Shown piece by piece: positions 38,501 to 46,260 of a stretch of DNA of 64,000 nt. The stretch's first letter is position 1. Every line of letters starts with the position of its first letter. The stretch is from Constrictibacter sp. MBR-5 (GTDB taxonomy: Bacteria > Pseudomonadota > Alphaproteobacteria > JAJUGE01). Location: assembly GCF_040549485.1 (NCBI RefSeq), contig NZ_JBEPTK010000013.1:1-64000 (forward strand), in the 5' to 3' direction. A model generated the notes under the pieces. The model was not told the DNA's origin. It searched no databases and was given only the letters and a program-made list of their open reading frames with translations. Both the position numbers and the translations under genes were made by a program.

Positions 38501-38643
38501 GGGATCACTCGCCGTCGCAGCGGGGACGAAGGGGAGGTTTTCATTTAGGGGCCGCGGGACCGCGCGGCCACCCTTCGCGACCTCATTGGGTTACCGCAGC
38601 GACCGGCTGTCGCCCCTCCATAGCCTCGCTGCGGTCGCCGCCG

Positions 38644-39480
38644 TCAGGACGCCAGCCGGCGTTCCTGCTCCTCCCAGAAGCCGTAGCCCACGTCCGACGT
38701 GTCGAATTTCGGGCTGGCATCCAGGAAGTCGTGGGTGTGGATCACGACGTTCGCCGCGTCGATCAGCACGACCGCATAGGCCGGCGGCTCGTGGCTGCCG
38801 GGCGGGCTGGCGGCGGCCTGGAAATCGAGCCAGACCTGATGGTTGGTCGCGCGCAGCGTGCTGAACGGCACGCCCTGCCACGACCCGGATACCGGCCGGT
38901 GCACATGGCCGAAGAAGAGGTGGCGGATGCGCGTCAGATAGGGCCGCAGCCGCGCGGCGAAGGCATCCGCCTGGGCCAGCCCGATCCTGTCCATCGCCGG
39001 GATGCCCAGCGGCAGCGGCGGGTGGTGCATGAACAGGAAAACCGGCGCGTCGCCGCTGTCGCGGAACTGCGCCTCCAGCCAGTCCAGCCGCGCATCGTCG
39101 TACCAGCCGCCGTGGCTGCCGGCGCGCGTCGTGTCCAGGAACATCAGCCGCCCGGCGTCGGTGTCCAGGACGCTCTGGATGTTGTCGTGCGGGTCGACCG
39201 GCGCGTCCGGGAAGGTCCGGCGGAAGGTCTCGTTGCGGTCGTGATTGCCGACCAGCAGGCGCAGCGGCACGCGCAGCGCGGACAGGGCCTCGCGCACGTG
39301 CTCGAACGACGCAACGTCGCCGAAATGCGTCAGGTCGCCGGTCAGCACGGCGAGGTCGGCGTCGGCATGGTTGGCATTGATGTCGGCGATGCAGGCGTCG
39401 AGCCGGGCACGCGGGTCGAGCCCGTAGAGCATCTCGCCGGGCCCGACGAAGTGGGTGTCGGTGAAGTGGATCAGCTTCAT
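38644..39480 (-). CDS. GpdQ-like phosphodiesterase (glycerophosphodiesterase family)
   Basis: A 278-residue metallophosphoesterase with all ligands of the dimetal centre: FTDTHFVGPG (D8, H10), TGDLTHFGD (D49), VGNHDRNET (N79), FMHHPPLPLG (His) and FFGHVHRPVSG (two His). Overall it follows Enterobacter GpdQ (STRAGT-like loop TTRAGSHGGW, MHHPPLPLG), a glycerophosphodiesterase with broad phosphodiester activity. Placed directly after a ugp-type importer, it probably hydrolyses imported glycerophosphodiesters to glycerol-3-phosphate. Cyclic-nucleotide phosphodiesterase (CpdA-like) activity is the alternative. Confidence 0.88.
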   Translation of the reverse strand: MKLIHFTDTHFVGPGEMLYGLDPRARLDACIADINANHADADLAVLTGDLTHFGDVASFEHVREALSALRVPLRLLVGNHDRNETFRRTFPDAPVDPHDNIQSVLDTDAGRLMFLDTTRAGSHGGWYDDARLDWLEAQFRDSGDAPVFLFMHHPPLPLGIPAMDRIGLAQADAFAARLRPYLTRIRHLFFGHVHRPVSGSWQGVPFSTLRATNHQVWLDFQAAASPPGSHEPPAYAVVLIDAANVVIHTHDFLDASPKFDTSDVGYGFWEEQERRLAS

Positions 39481-39519
39481 GGAAACCTCGGCATGAAAGG
39501 CGAGGGGGCAAAAGGGGAA

Positions 39520-39539
39520 GGGGCCGGCGAGCCGGCCCC
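39520..39539 (-). terminator. GC stem-loop between binding-protein and phosphodiesterase genes
   Basis: GGGGCCGGC/GCCGGCCCC form a perfect 9-bp stem with a GA loop, 38 bases after the binding-protein stop on the minus strand. The sequence after it on that strand is TTCCCCTTTT. It may partly terminate transcription or shield the transport-gene mRNA from 3' decay, giving more binding protein than downstream enzyme. Confidence 0.55.
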
Positions 39540-39576
39540 CTGCAGGATTTGAAGGCGGTCCGTCGTCGGCCGCGCC

Positions 39577-40863
39577 TCAGCTGGCCTTCTTCGGCAGCAG
39601 CTTCTGCACGTCGCGGGTCATGTCCTCCAGGACCTTCTCCGGCTCGTTCGCACGGTCGCGTGTGACGATGGAGTTCATGTGGTCCTTGATCACGTCGGTG
39701 ATCTTCAGGCCGTTCTCGCCCGGGAAGGCGTACCACTTGGTCAGGATCGGCAGCTGCCTCACCGCCGTGTAGTTGTTCGGGTTCTTCTCGTAGAAGTCCT
39801 TCAGGTGGACCTCGTTCGCCACCTTGTTGGGCGGCATGTAGCCGGTGGTCTTCGCCATGATCGCGGCACCCAGCGGGCCGGTGGCGAACTTCACGAACTG
39901 CCACGCGGCCTTCCGCTTCTCCTCGTCCTTGGCGACGATCATCGCGACGTTGCCGCCGGCGGGCAGGCGGCCGACCCCTTCCTTCACGTCCGGGAAGACG
40001 TGCGTCTTCAGCGTGAACTTGCCGTCGATCATGCCGGTGGTCTTGTTCAGGTCGGACGTCGACGTGATGTGCACGCCGGTCTTGCCGGCGGCGAAGGTCG
40101 CGCGCGCGTCCGGCTGCGACAGGTTCGGCATGTTCGCCTCGGTGACGAAGCGTGCTAGCGTCTTGATCGCCGTCTGCCCCGCCGGCCCGTCGAACGCCAC
40201 CTTCGTCTCGTCCTCGTTCAGCATGGTGCCGCCCTGGGCGAACACCGGCGCCTGCCACAGCCAGTTGCCGGTGATGTCCCAGACATAGGTGATGCCGTTG
40301 ATGTCCGGACCCAGCGCGTCGATCTTCTTCGCCAGGTCGATCACGCCGTCCCACGTCGTCGGCAGCTTCTCCGGGTCGCCGCCGGCCTGCTTCACCAGGT
40401 CCAGGTTCCAGTAGGTGATCGGCAGTGAGATCGCGAAGGGCAGGGCGTACACCTTGCCGTTCTGCATGCCGATGTCGAACATCGCCTGGTGGAAGCCCTC
40501 CTTCTCGAAGTCCTTCTCGGCCTTGATGTAGTCGTCCATCGGTGCCGCGATGCCGCGGTCGACCAGGATGCGCACCCGGTTCAGGCCCTGGAAGGTCACG
40601 TCGGGCAGCTGGTTGGTCACCGCCTCGCGCAGGATCTTCTGCGTCCCCTCCTCGTAGGAATCGTAGGCGGCGCGGAAGGTCAGCTTGATGTCCGGCTGGA
40701 CCTTCGCGAACTCCGCGGCGATCTGCTTGTGCGTCTCGTTGAACAGCTCGCCGTAGGGATACTGCACGACGACCTCGGTGGCGCCCCAGGCGCTGCCCGC
40801 GGCCATCACGGCGGCGGCGGCGGCACCCGCGAGAAGACGCGGCGACAGGATGTGCTTCGACAT
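39577..40863 (-). CDS. Sugar/glycerophosphate-type ABC substrate-binding protein (UgpB-like)
   Basis: A 428-residue family 1 solute-binding protein with signal peptide [18 protein letters not shown]. Its body shows EVVVQYPYGELFNETHKQIA, LPDVTFQGLNRVRILVDRG and PAGGNVAMIVAKDEEKRKAA. By context it is the binding component of the importer upstream, with the order ATPase-permease-permease-binding protein. Whether it binds glycerol-3-phosphate, a glycerophosphodiester or a sugar is not shown by sequence; the two phosphodiesterases favour a phosphodiester. It starts 27 bases after the permease stop. Confidence 0.9.
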   Translation of the reverse strand: MSKHILSPRLLAGAAAAAVMAAGSAWGATEVVVQYPYGELFNETHKQIAAEFAKVQPDIKLTFRAAYDSYEEGTQKILREAVTNQLPDVTFQGLNRVRILVDRGIAAPMDDYIKAEKDFEKEGFHQAMFDIGMQNGKVYALPFAISLPITYWNLDLVKQAGGDPEKLPTTWDGVIDLAKKIDALGPDINGITYVWDITGNWLWQAPVFAQGGTMLNEDETKVAFDGPAGQTAIKTLARFVTEANMPNLSQPDARATFAAGKTGVHITSTSDLNKTTGMIDGKFTLKTHVFPDVKEGVGRLPAGGNVAMIVAKDEEKRKAAWQFVKFATGPLGAAIMAKTTGYMPPNKVANEVHLKDFYEKNPNNYTAVRQLPILTKWYAFPGENGLKITDVIKDHMNSIVTRDRANEPEKVLEDMTRDVQKLLPKKAS

Positions 40864-40889
40864 GGAAGTCCCCCGGTTGGGTTGGTGGC

Positions 40890-41723
40890 TCACTTCATGC
40901 CCGTCAGCGCGATGCCCTCGATGAAGCGTCGCTGCACCATCAGGAAGGCGATCACGAGGGGGGCGATGATCACGGTGGCCGCGGCCATCAGCGGGCCGAA
41001 ATCGGTCCCCGCCTCCTGGTTGCGGAAGGCCGCGACGCCCAGCGGCGGCGTCAGCAGGTGTTCGCTGTTGATGACGATCAGCGGCCAGAAATAGTCGTTC
41101 CAGTGGGCGACGACGGAGAAGATGCCGAAGGCGGTCAGCGCCGGGATGGCGGTCGGCAGCATGACGCGCCAGACGATGCCCATCTCCGAGATGCCGTCCA
41201 TGCGCGCCGCGTCGATCAGGTCGTCCGGCACGGTCAGGAAGAACTGCCGCATCAGGAAGATGCCGAAGACGGAGATCGTGAACGGCACTACCATCGCGGC
41301 GTAGCTGTTCAGGATGCCGATCTGGTGGAACAGCAGGAACAGCGGCACGGAGATCGCGTGCGGCGGGATCAGCAGGCAGAACAGCACCGCACCGAACAGC
41401 ACCGGCCGCGCCCGGAAGCGCAGCTTCGCCAGGGCATAGGCGCAGGGCAGGGCCACCGCGACCTGCAGCGCGAAGATCGTCGCCGTGACGATCACGCCGT
41501 TCAGCATGAAGCGCAGCAGCGGCGCGCGCGTGAAGGCGGCGGTGTAGTTCTCGACGACGTGCAGGTCGTTCGGCCACCAGCGGATATGGTCGAGGAAGAT
41601 CTCGCCCGGCGGCTTCAGCGAGGTGGAGATCATCCAGGCGAAGGGCGCCAGCATGAAGGCGGCCCCAGCCAGCAGCAGCACGTGCCGCAGGACCGCGAAA
41701 CCCGGGTTGCGCCGTGCGTTCAC
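40890..41723 (-). CDS. Carbohydrate-type ABC permease, UgpE-like
   Basis: A 277-residue permease with six helices and the coupling-loop EAA motif LIDAARMDGISEMGIVWRVM. PPHAISVPLFLLFHQIGILN and the late GTDFGPLMAAATVIIAPLVI are typical of the MalG/UgpE type. GTG start, overlapping the stop of the first permease by 4 bases (GTGA). Part of the ugp-like operon. Confidence 0.9.
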   Translation of the reverse strand: MNARRNPGFAVLRHVLLLAGAAFMLAPFAWMISTSLKPPGEIFLDHIRWWPNDLHVVENYTAAFTRAPLLRFMLNGVIVTATIFALQVAVALPCAYALAKLRFRARPVLFGAVLFCLLIPPHAISVPLFLLFHQIGILNSYAAMVVPFTISVFGIFLMRQFFLTVPDDLIDAARMDGISEMGIVWRVMLPTAIPALTAFGIFSVVAHWNDYFWPLIVINSEHLLTPPLGVAAFRNQEAGTDFGPLMAAATVIIAPLVIAFLMVQRRFIEGIALTGMK

Positions 41724-42667
41724 TGGTAATGGACCTGTCTGTCGAGGAAGCGGATCTTCACCAGCGTCAGCGCCAGCACGAAGCCCAGGAAGACGACGGT
41801 GATCGCCGCGGCGTAGCCCGAGCGGAAGAACTCGAAGCCCTCGGCGTACATCGTGTAGAGCAGGACCTCGGTCGCCTTGTTCGGCCCGCCCTTGGTCAGC
41901 ACGTGCACCGTGTCGAATACCTGGAACGAGCGGATCGAGGTGATCACCACGACGAACAGCATGACCGGGCCCAGCATCGGCCAGGTCACCAGCCGGAACC
42001 GCTCCCAGGCGCTCGGCACGCCGTCCATCTCGGCCGCGTCGTAGAGGAAGCGCGGAATCGAGACGATGCCGGCCAGGAACAGCACCATGTTGAAGCCGAC
42101 GGCCTGCCAGATGCCGATCACCGCCAGCACCCACAGCGCCAGGTCGCCGTCGGTCAGCCAGTTCTGCGGCGTCAGCCCGATGGCCTTGAGCGCCAGGTTG
42201 GCGAGGCCGAACTGCGGGTGCAGCATGAACTCCCACACGATCGCCATGGCGATCAGCGTCGCCATCACCGGCAGGAAGTAGACGGCGCGGTAGAAGGCCT
42301 TGCCGCTGTCGCCCGCCTCGATCAGCAGGGCGATGCCCAGGCCCAGCGCCACCGACCCGGGCACCACGGTGCCGACATAGAGCAGCGTGTTGATCAGCGA
42401 GGTGCGGAACACCCGGTCGGCGAACATATCGGCGTAGTTGTCGAGGCCGATGAAGGCCATCGTCTGCGCGCCGAGCTGATAGTCGGTGACCGACAGCGCC
42501 ACCACCGCCAGGATCGGCCCGATCAGCAGCGTCACCATCAACGCCACGGCCGGCGTGCACAGGGCATAGGCCGTGGCGGACTGGCGCATCTGCGCCCAGC
42601 GCACGGTGCGCGCCGAAGCGGCGGGGCGCGCGGCGGGCGCCGGTCCTGCGAGGGCGGGCTCAAGCAT
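41720..42667 (-). CDS. Carbohydrate-type ABC permease, UgpA-like
   Basis: A 315-residue MalF/UgpA-type permease. After a 30-residue Ala/Pro-rich leader, the first helix is YALCTPAVALMVTLLIGPIL. The coupling loop is YDAAEMDGVPSAWERFRLVT. TKGGPNKATEVLLYTMYAEG near the end is a family signature. Its ATG lies inside the end of the ATPase gene (8-base overlap), so the transport genes are tightly coupled. Confidence 0.9.
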   Translation of the reverse strand: MLEPALAGPAPAARPAASARTVRWAQMRQSATAYALCTPAVALMVTLLIGPILAVVALSVTDYQLGAQTMAFIGLDNYADMFADRVFRTSLINTLLYVGTVVPGSVALGLGIALLIEAGDSGKAFYRAVYFLPVMATLIAMAIVWEFMLHPQFGLANLALKAIGLTPQNWLTDGDLALWVLAVIGIWQAVGFNMVLFLAGIVSIPRFLYDAAEMDGVPSAWERFRLVTWPMLGPVMLFVVVITSIRSFQVFDTVHVLTKGGPNKATEVLLYTMYAEGFEFFRSGYAAAITVVFLGFVLALTLVKIRFLDRQVHYQ

Positions 42668-43832
42668 GGGCCGGCGCCTTCGGTCGCGTGCGCGACAGGT
42701 CGGCCCGCTTGCCGTCCGCGCCGAACACCAGCGGCGGCGGCCCGGCGATGGCGATGCCCGCCGTCTGGCCGATCGTGTGCCGGGCGGCCCATCCATGCCC
42801 GTCGGGCGCGCTGCGCACGACGACCGGCGGCCGACCCGGATCGCCGACGTGCAGATGCACCAGCAGGTCGGAGCCCAGATTCTCCACATGCGCGATCCGG
42901 CCGCGGAAGGCGCCGTGCTCCGGCTCGGTCAGCACCCCGTGCTCGGGACGGAAGGCCAGCATCACGTCGGTGCCGGGTCGTGCTTCCGCCTCCGCCGGCA
43001 CGCTGCCGTCGCTGACGACGATGCTGCCGCAGTCGCGCATCACCGCCGGGAGTACGTTGATCTTCGGGCTGCCGATGAACTCGGCGACGCGCAGGTCGGC
43101 CGGGTCGCGATAGACCGTGTCCGGCGCGTCGACCTGCAGGATGGCGCCGTCCATCATCACGGCGATCCGGTCCGACATGGTCATCGCCTCGGCCTGGTCG
43201 TGCGTGACGTAGACGAAGGTCGCGCCCAGGCGCCGGTGCAGCTGCGCGATCTCAGTGCGCATGTGGACGCGCAGCTTGGCGTCCAGGTTGGACAGCGGCT
43301 CGTCCATCAGGAAGGCCTTGGGGTGGCGCACCATGGCGCGCCCCAGTGCCACGCGCTGGCGCTGCCCGCCCGACAGCTGCCCCGGCTTGCGCGCCAGCAG
43401 GTGGCCGATGCCCAGCATGTCGGCCGCCGCGTCCACCTCGGCCGCGATCTCGCGCTCGATCGTGCGCGTCCCCGGCATGAAGCGTCCGGCGAGCGGCCAG
43501 CGCTGATGCCCCGCGAGGCGCCGCATGCGCAGCGGCACCGCGATGTTCTCCGCGACGGTCAGGTGCGGGTACAGGGCGTAGGACTGGAATACCATTGCCA
43601 GGTCGCGCTGTCCCGGCCGCAGATGGTCGATCGCCTCGCCCGCGATCCGGATGGCGCCGCTCGACGCCGTCTCCAGCCCGGCGATGATCCGCAGCAGCGT
43701 CGACTTGCCGCAGCCCGACGGCCCGACCAGCGTCATGAACTCGCCCGGACGGATGTCCAGGTCGACCCGGCGCAGCACCTCCGTGCGCCCGAACGCCTTG
43801 GTCACCCCCTCGATCGCGATTCCCGCCGCCAT
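42660..43832 (-). CDS. Carbohydrate-type ABC importer ATPase, UgpC/MalK-like
   Basis: A 390-residue ATPase: Walker A VGPSGCGKSTLLRIIAG, signature LSGGQRQRVALGRAMVR, Walker B AFLMDEPLSNLD and switch TFVYVTHDQAEAM. The C-terminal OB-fold regulatory domain (TOBE) follows from about residue 240. A 15-residue insert around RRLAGHQRWPLAGRFMPGTR, between the Q-loop and signature, is unusual compared with MalK. It opens the ugp-like operon; the promoter is likely in the 195-bp gap to the copper cluster. Confidence 0.9.
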   Translation of the reverse strand: MAAGIAIEGVTKAFGRTEVLRRVDLDIRPGEFMTLVGPSGCGKSTLLRIIAGLETASSGAIRIAGEAIDHLRPGQRDLAMVFQSYALYPHLTVAENIAVPLRMRRLAGHQRWPLAGRFMPGTRTIEREIAAEVDAAADMLGIGHLLARKPGQLSGGQRQRVALGRAMVRHPKAFLMDEPLSNLDAKLRVHMRTEIAQLHRRLGATFVYVTHDQAEAMTMSDRIAVMMDGAILQVDAPDTVYRDPADLRVAEFIGSPKINVLPAVMRDCGSIVVSDGSVPAEAEARPGTDVMLAFRPEHGVLTEPEHGAFRGRIAHVENLGSDLLVHLHVGDPGRPPVVVRSAPDGHGWAARHTIGQTAGIAIAGPPPLVFGADGKRADLSRTRPKAPAHA

Positions 43833-43997
43833 GCCGCCACACCCGTTCCGGAATGGGCGCGAACATCGCCGCGGGCAGAGACGCGCTGATGACGGTGCGG
43901 TGAAGAATGGGAGGCGGGAGGATTACCCCGGGTGCCTGCCCCGGTACCATCAGGGCGGCCATGGGGCGTCCCGCTTCTGCCCCTGCCTTGCCTTGAC

Positions 43998-44022
43998 TTG
44001 ACCCTGAACCCGGGCCTACGGT
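43998..44022 (+). promoter_or_regulatory. Candidate MerR/CueR-type promoter of the copper cluster
   Basis: CTTGACC at 43997 and GGTTTT at 44020 frame an imperfect ACC...GGT dyad, as in CueR-controlled copA promoters. The TTGACC acts as -35; no convincing -10 was found at the 19-20-base distance typical of the class. No MerR-family gene is in the window. The evidence is weak and would conflict with the GTG start of the next gene if transcription began after it. Confidence 0.25.
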
Positions 44023-44028
44023 TTTCGG

Positions 44029-44409
44029 GTGAAAACACGGGCTCACGATGCCGCGTGGGCAGCCAAGCTGCGCATGATCGGCCTGCTGGTTCTGGCGGTG
44101 ATTGCATTCTGGTTTGCGATCGCCGGTACGGCCGCGGCTCCGACCGAGCCCATGGTTCCCTGCCATGCCGCGTCTACGGAGCATGATGCTCAGGACGTCG
44201 GCGGCCATGCGGGTCATCCGCATCAGGATCAGGAAGCCCATCGTTCAGGCTCCTGCTGCACCATGTCCTGGTGCCATGCCGCCATCGCAGCGGTTGCGGC
44301 CGGCGTATATCTGCCCCCGCTCGCCTCCGGCCGTATCGGTGGTCAAACCGACTGGACATGGCAGGAAGCCGGCTCTCGCCTGGAGCGTCCCCCGCGCACG
44401 TTCGCCTGA
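44029..44409 (+). CDS. Small secreted Cys/His-rich protein of the copper cluster
   Basis: A 126-residue protein, or about 111 residues if the ATG at 44074 is used. An N-terminal hydrophobic helix (MIGLLVLAVIAFWFAIAG) is followed by a His-rich stretch (HDAQDVGGHAGHPHQD) and SGSCCTMSWCHAAIAAVAAG, a second hydrophobic segment preceded by three Cys. This suggests metal binding in the periplasm or at the membrane. It resembles small DUF2946-like proteins next to copper genes, but the family is not certain. GTG is the first start; its ribosome binding site is poor. Confidence 0.6.
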   Translation: MKTRAHDAAWAAKLRMIGLLVLAVIAFWFAIAGTAAAPTEPMVPCHAASTEHDAQDVGGHAGHPHQDQEAHRSGSCCTMSWCHAAIAAVAAGVYLPPLASGRIGGQTDWTWQEAGSRLERPPRTFA

Positions 44410-44557
44410 CCGTCGCCCGTCGCGGCGGTCCAGGACGAGCACGCGCAGCGTCCCGGCGCTAGCGAAACGTGGCCGGCCTTCGGTCGGCACATCCGACGCC
44501 TCGGCGCTGCCCTCGTCTTTTCCTGCTCATCTCGCTCTCAGGAAGAGGCTCCATCTC

Positions 44558-45130
44558 ATGACGACGCTTCACGATCTTTCCGTGCGCCTGGCCGTTGGCG
44601 CCGCCCTTGCCGGCATGCTCTCTCCCGCAATGGCTTCCCCGGGCGGCGCCGGGCATGTTCACGACATCGGCGAGCCGGCAGGTGTAACGCCTGCCACGCG
44701 CACGATCGAAATCGAACTCGGCGACAGCTTCTATAGGCCCGCGACCGTCGAGGTGCGGGCAGGGGAAGCCATCCGCTTCATACTGACCAATACCGGGGAA
44801 CTCCTGCACGAGTTCAACATCGGCACCGCCGCCATGCACGCCGATCACCGGAAGGAGATGCAGGCGATGACGGACGCCGGCATGTTGACGGCCACCGCGG
44901 TCGTCACCGATCCGACAAAGATGGATCACGGCAAAATGGGCCATGGCTCAGGACACGCTATGGGCCACGGCATGATGAAGCATGACGACCCAAACAGCGT
45001 GCTCGTCGGTCCGCGCGAGAAAAAGGAGCTGGTCTGGAAATTCCCGAGCAGGACCCAGCTCGAATTCGCCTGCAACGTGCCGGGGCACTACGAGGCGGGC
45101 ATGGTGGGGGAGGTCGAGTTCAGGAATTGA
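44558..45130 (+). CDS. Periplasmic cupredoxin-domain copper protein
   Basis: A 190-residue secreted protein. After the signal peptide (VGAALAGMLSPAMAS) comes a plastocyanin-like cupredoxin fold with copper ligands His in NTGELLHEFNIG, and Cys-His-Met in EFACNVPGHYEAGMVGEVEF. A Met/His-rich insert (KMDHGKMGHGSGHAMGHGMM) between them probably binds extra copper. It fits a periplasmic copper carrier or detoxification protein. AGGAAGAGG precedes the ATG at about 9 bases. Confidence 0.88.
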   Translation: MTTLHDLSVRLAVGAALAGMLSPAMASPGGAGHVHDIGEPAGVTPATRTIEIELGDSFYRPATVEVRAGEAIRFILTNTGELLHEFNIGTAAMHADHRKEMQAMTDAGMLTATAVVTDPTKMDHGKMGHGSGHAMGHGMMKHDDPNSVLVGPREKKELVWKFPSRTQLEFACNVPGHYEAGMVGEVEFRN

Positions 45131-45157
45131 AGGTGGGGGCGCGTCTCCTGGCTCGAT

Positions 45158-45236
45158 CTAAGACGGCCGGCGGCTGTCCGCGACGGCCAGGTCGACGCGC
45201 AACCGGACGGATGTGTGGCCCGTAGGCCCGTCTTAG
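45158..45236 (+). promoter_or_regulatory. Inverted repeat ending at the DUF411 ribosome binding site
   Basis: CTAAGACGG (45158-45166) and CCGTCTTAG (45228-45236) are perfect 9-base complements 61 bases apart. The second arm ends at the AGGAGA ribosome binding site of the DUF411 gene, and the whole structure lies within the 115-bp gap. If transcribed, it may fold so that access to the site is changed. Confidence 0.35.
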
Positions 45237-45245
45237 GAGAACGAA

Positions 45246-45662
45246 ATGCACCGAATCGCGCCGATCCTTATCCTTCTTGCCGCTGCGCCACAGGCCGTCG
45301 CGGCTGTGCCGGCCACCCTCTACCGAAGTCCCGAATGCGGCTGTTGTGTCGAATACGCCGCGCATCTGCGAGCCGGCGGCTTCGATGTCGACGTCGTCAG
45401 CACCGACGACCTCGCAGCCATCAAGGCGAAGCATCGCGTCCCTGAGGCGCTCGAAGGCTGTCATACGACCCTGATCGGCGGCTACGCCATCGAGGGGCAT
45501 GTGCCCCTCGCCGTGGTGAACCGGCTTCTCGCCGATAAGCCCCGGATCAGCGGGATCTCGCTGCCCGGCATGCCGGCCGGATCACCCGGCATGGGCGGTG
45601 CGAAAACCGGGCGGTTCGTCATCTACGAACTCGATCGGCAGAAGGTCTATTCCGTGGAGTGA
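45246..45662 (+). CDS. DUF411 metal-binding protein, CopG-like
   Basis: A 138-residue protein with signal peptide ILILLAAAPQAVAA and a DUF411 thioredoxin-like domain. SPECGCCVEYAAHLRAGGF holds the CxCC metal site; CHTTLIGGYAIEGHVPLAVV is the other conserved segment (Cys, His). DUF411 proteins (CopG of Pseudomonas and Vibrio) bind copper and help convert Cu(I)/Cu(II) in the periplasm. TAGGAGAACGAA supplies the ribosome binding site. Followed at 5 bases by a Met-rich mini gene. Confidence 0.88.
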   Translation: MHRIAPILILLAAAPQAVAAVPATLYRSPECGCCVEYAAHLRAGGFDVDVVSTDDLAAIKAKHRVPEALEGCHTTLIGGYAIEGHVPLAVVNRLLADKPRISGISLPGMPAGSPGMGGAKTGRFVIYELDRQKVYSVE

Positions 45663-45667
45663 TCGCC

Positions 45668-45799
45668 ATGATGCACGATGGAATGATGGGCGACGGCATG
45701 ATGTGGGGGATGGGAGTGCTGGGACTGCTCGTCCTGGTGATTCTCGTCCTGGCGATGGCCGCCCTGCTCAAATATCTGTTCTCCGGAAGCCGTCATTGA
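45668..45799 (+). CDS. Met-rich mini membrane protein, 43 residues
   Basis: The N-terminus, MMHDGMMGDGMMWGMG, has eight Met among its first 15 residues and includes His and Asp, followed by a single membrane helix VLGLLVLVILVLAMAALLKY. The start is six bases after the DUF411 stop and the stop overlaps the TTG of the cytochrome gene, so it is translationally coupled in the operon. Met-rich N-termini of this kind bind Cu(I). Small proteins of this type occur in copper clusters, but this one is too short for a named family. Confidence 0.65.
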   Translation: MMHDGMMGDGMMWGMGVLGLLVLVILVLAMAALLKYLFSGSRH

Positions 45800-46230
45800 A
45801 CTGGCGGCATTTTGGAGCGGCCGGGCTGGTCGTTGTCGCGAGCGTGACGGCGGCCGCCTGGTTCGTTGCGCCGACCGGCGGCATCGATCCGTCCGATGCC
45901 TCTCAGGTGGCGCTCGGCCGCGCGATCTATGCCGATCACTGTGCGAGCTGTCACGGGGTCAACCTGGAAGGCCAGCCGGACTGGCGCACGCGCAAGGCCG
46001 ATGGCCGCATGCCCGCCCCACCCCATGATGCTTCCGGTCACACCTGGCACCACCCGGATGAGCAGTTGATCGAAATGACAAAGAAAGGTGCGTCGGGGAT
46101 CGTGCCGGGCTACCAGAGCGACATGCCGGGATTCGAGGGCATCCTGAGCGATCGCGAGATCGAGGCGGTGCTGTCCTACATCAAGAGCACGTGGCCCGCC
46201 GAAATCAGGCGCCGGCAGGAGGGGCGTTAG
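45796..46230 (+). CDS. Membrane-anchored or secreted c-type cytochrome
   Basis: A monohaem cytochrome c of 144 residues with N-terminal helix FGAAGLVVVASVTAAAWFVA, haem motif ADHCASCHGVNLEGQPDW and distal Met candidate in GYQSDMPGFEGILSD. The likely start is TTG at 45796, overlapping the previous stop (TTGA) with GGAAG six bases upstream; no ATG in frame gives a proper signal. A cytochrome in a copper cluster may take electrons for copper oxidation or cupredoxin turnover. The N-terminal helix may be uncleaved. Confidence 0.82.
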   Translation: MNWRHFGAAGLVVVASVTAAAWFVAPTGGIDPSDASQVALGRAIYADHCASCHGVNLEGQPDWRTRKADGRMPAPPHDASGHTWHHPDEQLIEMTKKGASGIVPGYQSDMPGFEGILSDREIEAVLSYIKSTWPAEIRRRQEGR

Positions 46231-46260
46231 CGACGGGCGGATGAGGTCGCGGCCGATCCT

